Assembly: GCA_002470565.1 (NCBI GenBank)
Contig: DKMQ01000014.1
Coordinates: 29,609 to 37,746 of the forward strand
Length of the DNA stretch: 8,138 bases
Reading direction: 5' to 3'
From: Oceanospirillaceae bacterium UBA7410
GTDB taxonomy: Bacteria > Pseudomonadota > Gammaproteobacteria > Pseudomonadales > Balneatricaceae
The notes under the pieces are model-generated. The model had not been told where the DNA came from. It did not search any database and saw only the letters and a list, made by a program, of their open reading frames with translations. This document shows, one piece after another, positions 4,792 through 8,138 of this stretch (position 1 is its first letter; the number at the start of each line of letters is the position of its first letter). The translations under genes and the position numbers were made by a program.

Positions 4792-7317
4792 ATGAAATCT
4801 TCTGCTAAAGTTGTCGTTATAGGCGGCGGTGTTGTCGGCGCAGGCACTTTGTATCATTTAGCCAAAAAAGGTTGGACCGACGTGGTTTTGGTCGAACGTA
4901 AAGAACTCACATCTGGCTCTACATGGCATGCTGCTGGTTTGTTACCGCTTTTTAATATGAGCTACTCTGTAGGTAAACTTCACCAATACTCAGTTGATTT
5001 TTACCATGAATTGGAAAAAGAAACCGGCATGAGTGTAGGTTTCTCAGTGGTATCCAACATCCGTTTGGCCAACTGCGAAAACCGCATGGACGAATACAAG
5101 TATTACGCCGGTGTTGCTAAAACCGTAGGCGTACAGACTAAGTTCCTCACTCCTGAGCAAGTGAAAGAAGTATGGCCTCTTTGTAACACACAAGGGTTAC
5201 TTGGCGCTATTCAACACCCAGATGATGGCTACATCCAACCTGCTGATCTTACCCAAGCCCTTTGTAAGGGTGCCCGCGATATGGGGGCTGAAATTTACCG
5301 CTATACTTCGGTAACTGCTATTGAGCAGCAGGTTGATAACTCTTGGATTGTTAAGACCGACAAAGGTGATATCGCTTGTGAGCACGTTGTTTCTTGTACG
5401 GGCAGTTTTGCTCGTAAAACGGGCGAAATGGTTGGCCTAGACATCCCTGTAATTCCTGTAGAGCATCAGTTCATTGTAACTGAGCCGCATCCAGCGATTG
5501 TAGAACGTAAAAAGCAAGGCTTACCTGAGATGGGCGTATTGCGCGAATCAGATGGTGGCTACTACTTACGTGAAGAACAAGGTGGTTTGTTATTAGGCCC
5601 ATACGAGAAACACGCACCTTGCGTTTATGTTGATGGTCCAGCAGATGACTGTGAATACGAGCTATTCAACGAAGAGTTAGATCGTTTGATGCCTCACATT
5701 GAATTTTGTATGAACCGTGTACCTGCCTTTGCCGAGGTTGGCGTTAAGGAAGTTTACAACGGTGCTATTGCCTATACACCCGACGGCAACCCTATTGTAG
5801 GACCCGCTCCTGGCCTTAAGAACTTCTGGCTCAACGAAGGTCACTCTTTTGGCATTACCGCTGCTGGTGGCGCTGGTTGGCAGTTAGCTGAATGGATGAT
5901 CGACGGTGAACCTACTGTAGACATGATGGGTGTAGACCCACGTCGTTTTGGCCCGTATGCCACTCGTGGTTACTTGAAAGAGAAAAACGAAGAAGCTTAC
6001 GCTAACGTATTTACTACTCACTACCCAGACGAAGAGCGTGAAGCTGCCCGTCCACTAAAAACCACACCTTGCTACGATCGTATGAAAGCACTGGGTGCGG
6101 TATTTGGCAGTGTGTATGGCTGGGAACGCCCTAACTGGTTTTTACCCACCAAAGATTACGCGTTAACTGAACAAGAGTTAGCTACTGATGATGTAGACCA
6201 GGTGCTTTGGAATCAAAACTTCTCTGAACCACTTGATGGCGGTCCGATTGTAGAAAAGAATTCGTTCCGTAGATCTAACTACCATGATTTTGTAGGCAAC
6301 GAATGTAAGCATGTGACCGAAAAGGTGGGGTTGCTAGACATGTCTGCCTTTGCTAAAGCCATTGTTAAAGGCCCTGGTGCTGAAGCATGGTTAGAGTATA
6401 TTTTTGCTAATAAAATGCCTAAAACTATTGGCCGTATTTCACTAGTGCACATGCTCACACTTAATGGCGGTGTACGTTCTGAATACACTGTCTACAAAAC
6501 TGGCCCACAAAGTTATTACCTTGTGTCTGCTGGAGCCTTTGAAACACATGACCATGACTATCTATTTAAGCTTAAGCCAAAAGATGGCAGCGTAGATGTT
6601 CAACGTGTGACAACTAACACAGGTGTATTAGTATTGGCTGGACCACGTTCACGTGAAGTGCTACAAAAAATCACCGATACTGACTTATCTAATGCAAGTT
6701 TCAAGTGGCTAACCGGTAAAAAAATCAACGTAGGTTATGCTACAGCTGAAGCTTTACGCGTTAACTTTGTTGGTGAACTAGGCTACGAATTACACCACCC
6801 TATTGAAATGCAAAATTATATCTTTGATGAAGTCATGAAGGCAGGGGCCGAGTTTGACATCAAACCATTTGGCATTCGGGCTATGGACAGCATGCGTCTA
6901 GAGAAATCTTACCGCTTAATCCCAAGGGAAATGTCTATCGAATACTCGGCGATGGAATCTGCCCTAAGCCGTTTTGTACGCTTAGACAAAGAAGGTGACT
7001 TCATTGGTAAAGACGCTCTAACTGCATGGGAGAAGCGCGGTGCTGAAAATGCCTTCGCTACGTTTGAAGTGCACGGTGTAACAGATGCAGACGCACGTGG
7101 TTCTGAAGCGATTTACAAAGGTGGCGAATTAATTGGTCGTACAACTTCTGGTGGTTACGGCTGGCGTGTAGGTAAGTCCCTTGCCCTTGGAATGGTAAAG
7201 ACTGGCTTCGCTGATATTGGTACTGAAGTTGAAATTGAAATTTTGGGCGAAATGTACAAAGCTACTGTGGTTGAAGAGTCACCGTTTGACCCTACTAACG
7301 TCAAATTGCGCGCTTAG
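4792..7317 (+). CDS. FAD-dependent dimethylglycine/sarcosine dehydrogenase-family oxidoreductase with GcvT-like folate domain
   Basis: An 841-residue flavoprotein likely to oxidatively demethylate an N-methylated amino compound, pass the one-carbon unit to tetrahydrofolate and give the electrons to ETF. Domain order: DAO-type FAD domain (about 6-370) opening with VVVIGGGVVGAG (Rossmann GxGxxG at 11-16); FAO_M/DMGDH linker (about 371-427); GcvT-like aminomethyl/folate domain (about 428-720) with GWERPNWF (about 443-450), GLLDMSAF (about 514), LGYELHHP (about 663) and GIRAMDSMRLEKSY (about 694); GcvT C-terminal barrel (about 735-835). STWHAAG (His46) matches the histidine that binds FAD covalently in dimethylglycine and sarcosine dehydrogenases. 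There is no signal peptide. The exact substrate (dimethylglycine, sarcosine or another methylamine) cannot be told from sequence, so no symbol is given. etfB lies downstream, supporting ETF as acceptor, but a terminator lies between them. Family assignment is firm. Confidence 0.93.
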   Translation: MKSSAKVVVIGGGVVGAGTLYHLAKKGWTDVVLVERKELTSGSTWHAAGLLPLFNMSYSVGKLHQYSVDFYHELEKETGMSVGFSVVSNIRLANCENRMDEYKYYAGVAKTVGVQTKFLTPEQVKEVWPLCNTQGLLGAIQHPDDGYIQPADLTQALCKGARDMGAEIYRYTSVTAIEQQVDNSWIVKTDKGDIACEHVVSCTGSFARKTGEMVGLDIPVIPVEHQFIVTEPHPAIVERKKQGLPEMGVLRESDGGYYLREEQGGLLLGPYEKHAPCVYVDGPADDCEYELFNEELDRLMPHIEFCMNRVPAFAEVGVKEVYNGAIAYTPDGNPIVGPAPGLKNFWLNEGHSFGITAAGGAGWQLAEWMIDGEPTVDMMGVDPRRFGPYATRGYLKEKNEEAYANVFTTHYPDEEREAARPLKTTPCYDRMKALGAVFGSVYGWERPNWFLPTKDYALTEQELATDDVDQVLWNQNFSEPLDGGPIVEKNSFRRSNYHDFVGNECKHVTEKVGLLDMSAFAKAIVKGPGAEAWLEYIFANKMPKTIGRISLVHMLTLNGGVRSEYTVYKTGPQSYYLVSAGAFETHDHDYLFKLKPKDGSVDVQRVTTNTGVLVLAGPRSREVLQKITDTDLSNASFKWLTGKKINVGYATAEALRVNFVGELGYELHHPIEMQNYIFDEVMKAGAEFDIKPFGIRAMDSMRLEKSYRLIPREMSIEYSAMESALSRFVRLDKEGDFIGKDALTAWEKRGAENAFATFEVHGVTDADARGSEAIYKGGELIGRTTSGGYGWRVGKSLALGMVKTGFADIGTEVEIEILGEMYKATVVEESPFDPTNVKLRA

Positions 7318-7343
7318 TCCGTAAACGCAATAATGAGAAGCGC

Positions 7344-7375
7344 TAGCCTAAGGGATGAACCTTAGGCTAAGTTTT
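7344..7375 (+). terminator. Rho-independent terminator after the dehydrogenase gene
   Basis: A perfect 10-bp stem (TAGCCTAAGG / CCTTAGGCTA, 7344-7353 and 7360-7369) has a six-base loop and is followed by AGTTTT. It sits 26 bp past the stop codon at 7317. The U-run is short (four), but the stem is flawless. No U-run follows on the minus strand, so it acts in the plus direction. Confidence 0.75.
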
Positions 7376-7388
7376 AATAGAGGCGGCG

Positions 7389-7416
7389 TTGACTTCTATA
7401 TGTGTAGGTTTAAAAT
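7389..7416 (+). promoter_or_regulatory. Sigma-70 promoter of etfB
   Basis: TTGACT (7389-7394, 5 of 6), a 16-bp spacer, then TAAAAT (7411-7416, 5 of 6). It lies just after the terminator, giving a start near 7423 and a leader of about 57 nt. This is the best-matching promoter in the window and indicates that etfB is transcribed independently of the dehydrogenase. Confidence 0.65.
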
Positions 7417-7432
7417 GCCTGCTGTTAATAAG

Positions 7433-7448
7433 GTTAGTAAAAACTAAC
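7433..7448 (+). repeat. Perfect short inverted repeat in the etfB leader
   Basis: GTTAGT, four A, ACTAAC forms a perfect 6-bp hairpin or dyad about 10 bp downstream of the predicted transcription start. It is followed after a short gap by a T-rich stretch (7455-7464). It could be a repressor operator, a weak attenuator or an mRNA-stability hairpin. It is too short to be sure it is not chance. Confidence 0.35.
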
Positions 7449-7479
7449 ATATCATTTATTTTTTAGTGAGATCATGTGC

Positions 7480-8138
7480 ATGAAAGTTTTAGTTGGCGTA
7501 AAACGCGTACTAGACCCTCAGGTCAAAGCCCGCGTTAAGGCAGATAAGTCAGGTATTGACCTAACCAATGCCAAAATGACGATGAACCCGTTTTGCGAAA
7601 ATGCTGTAGAAGAAGCAATTCGTTTACGTGAAGCAGGCACCATAGAAGAAGTGGTTGTTTTATCTGTTGGTGCAGCCAAGTCTGAAGAAACTCTTCGTAA
7701 TGCTCTAGCACTAGGTGCAGATCGTGCAATCTTAGTGCTCACCGAAGATGTTTTAGAACCCTTAGCCATTGCTAAAATATTTAAAGCTATCGTAGCCCAA
7801 GAAAGCCCAGACTTAGTTTTAGTGGGCAAGCAGGCTATTGATGACGAATGCAACCAAACTGGACAAATGGTTTCTGCACTTTTAGGTTGGCCTCAAGCTA
7901 CTTTTGCCTCCAAACTAGAGATTGTGGATGGCACAGCTCAGGTTACACGTGAAGTAGACTCAGGTCTGGAAACGGTTAATGTGAACATGCCGGCGGTTAT
8001 TACTGCAGACCTGCGATTAAACGAGCCACGTTACGCCTCTTTACCCAACGTAATGAAAGCCAAACGTAAACCACTTGAAAAAATCGATATTGCAGACTTA
8101 GGCTTAGATACGGCTAATCGCATGACGACTATTGAAGT
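7480..8138 (+). CDS. etfB: Electron transfer flavoprotein beta subunit (3' end cut by the right edge)
   Basis: The visible 219 codons encode the N-terminal part of ETF beta (about 250 residues in the family), which with ETF alpha carries electrons from FAD dehydrogenases to ETF:quinone oxidoreductase. It starts [13 protein letters not shown], then has [15 protein letters not shown], the AMP-binding region [16 protein letters not shown] and the ETF-beta signature region ([12 protein letters not shown] ... [16 protein letters not shown]). That region fits the PROSITE-style pattern except for a Ser in place of Gly/Asp. The ATG at 7480 is chosen over the in-frame ATG at 7474 because it matches the family start and leaves nine bases after AGTGAG (7465-7470), against three. 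It has its own promoter. etfA is expected immediately beyond the right edge. The neighbouring amine dehydrogenase is a plausible electron donor. Confidence 0.96.
   Translation, partial: MKVLVGVKRVLDPQVKARVKADKSGIDLTNAKMTMNPFCENAVEEAIRLREAGTIEEVVVLSVGAAKSEETLRNALALGADRAILVLTEDVLEPLAIAKIFKAIVAQESPDLVLVGKQAIDDECNQTGQMVSALLGWPQATFASKLEIVDGTAQVTREVDSGLETVNVNMPAVITADLRLNEPRYASLPNVMKAKRKPLEKIDIADLGLDTANRMTTIE

Noticed and set aside
7474..7479. Alternative etfB start at ATG 7474
   Set aside because: It would leave only three bases after the ribosome site, and family members begin at MKVLV, which is the ATG at 7480.
7518..7853. Minus-strand open frame of 111 codons
   Set aside because: It is antisense to etfB, which has full family motifs; the opposing frame is Ser/Ala-rich with no domain.

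Overview
The window looks like chromosomal DNA from a marine-type gammaproteobacterium of moderate GC content. This is inferred from protein style only: a Pseudomonas-like long tryptophanyl-tRNA synthetase, a proteobacterial MsrA, a dimethylglycine/sarcosine-dehydrogenase-type flavoprotein next to an electron-transfer flavoprotein subunit, and a two-component pair resembling the regulators of the 'proteobacterial dedicated sortase' system. No mobile element, CRISPR array, tRNA or rRNA was seen.

Left half (1-3911, all minus strand). A tight three-gene unit reads right to left: trpS, then an OmpR-type response regulator, then a membrane histidine kinase that runs off the left edge at its N-box. 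Spacing suggests one transcript. The regulator's Shine-Dalgarno lies just after the trpS stop and its start codon is TTG. The regulator stop and kinase start share one base (TAATG). The kinase has a large periplasmic region with a CBM9-like segment, a HAMP domain and an H-box. By motif memory, the kinase and regulator resemble PdsS/PdsR of the Gram-negative (class GN) sortase system. No sortase or LPXTG substrate is visible, so that assignment is a prediction about the left flank.

Centre (3912-4791). A 244-bp divergent intergenic region holds a minus-strand promoter for trpS with a good TATAAT and an A/T tract in the UP-element position. It also holds a TATAAT close to msrA. msrA (methionine sulfoxide reductase A) follows on the plus strand, then a 162-bp leader before the next gene.

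Right half (4792-8138, plus strand). An 841-residue, probably covalently flavinylated, amine dehydrogenase (DAO + linker + GcvT-type folate domains) is followed by a strong hairpin terminator. A separate promoter then precedes etfB, which is cut by the right edge. The likely biochemical link is that the dehydrogenase oxidises an N-methylated amine, passes the methyl carbon to tetrahydrofolate and gives the electrons to ETF. The two genes nevertheless appear to be transcribed separately.
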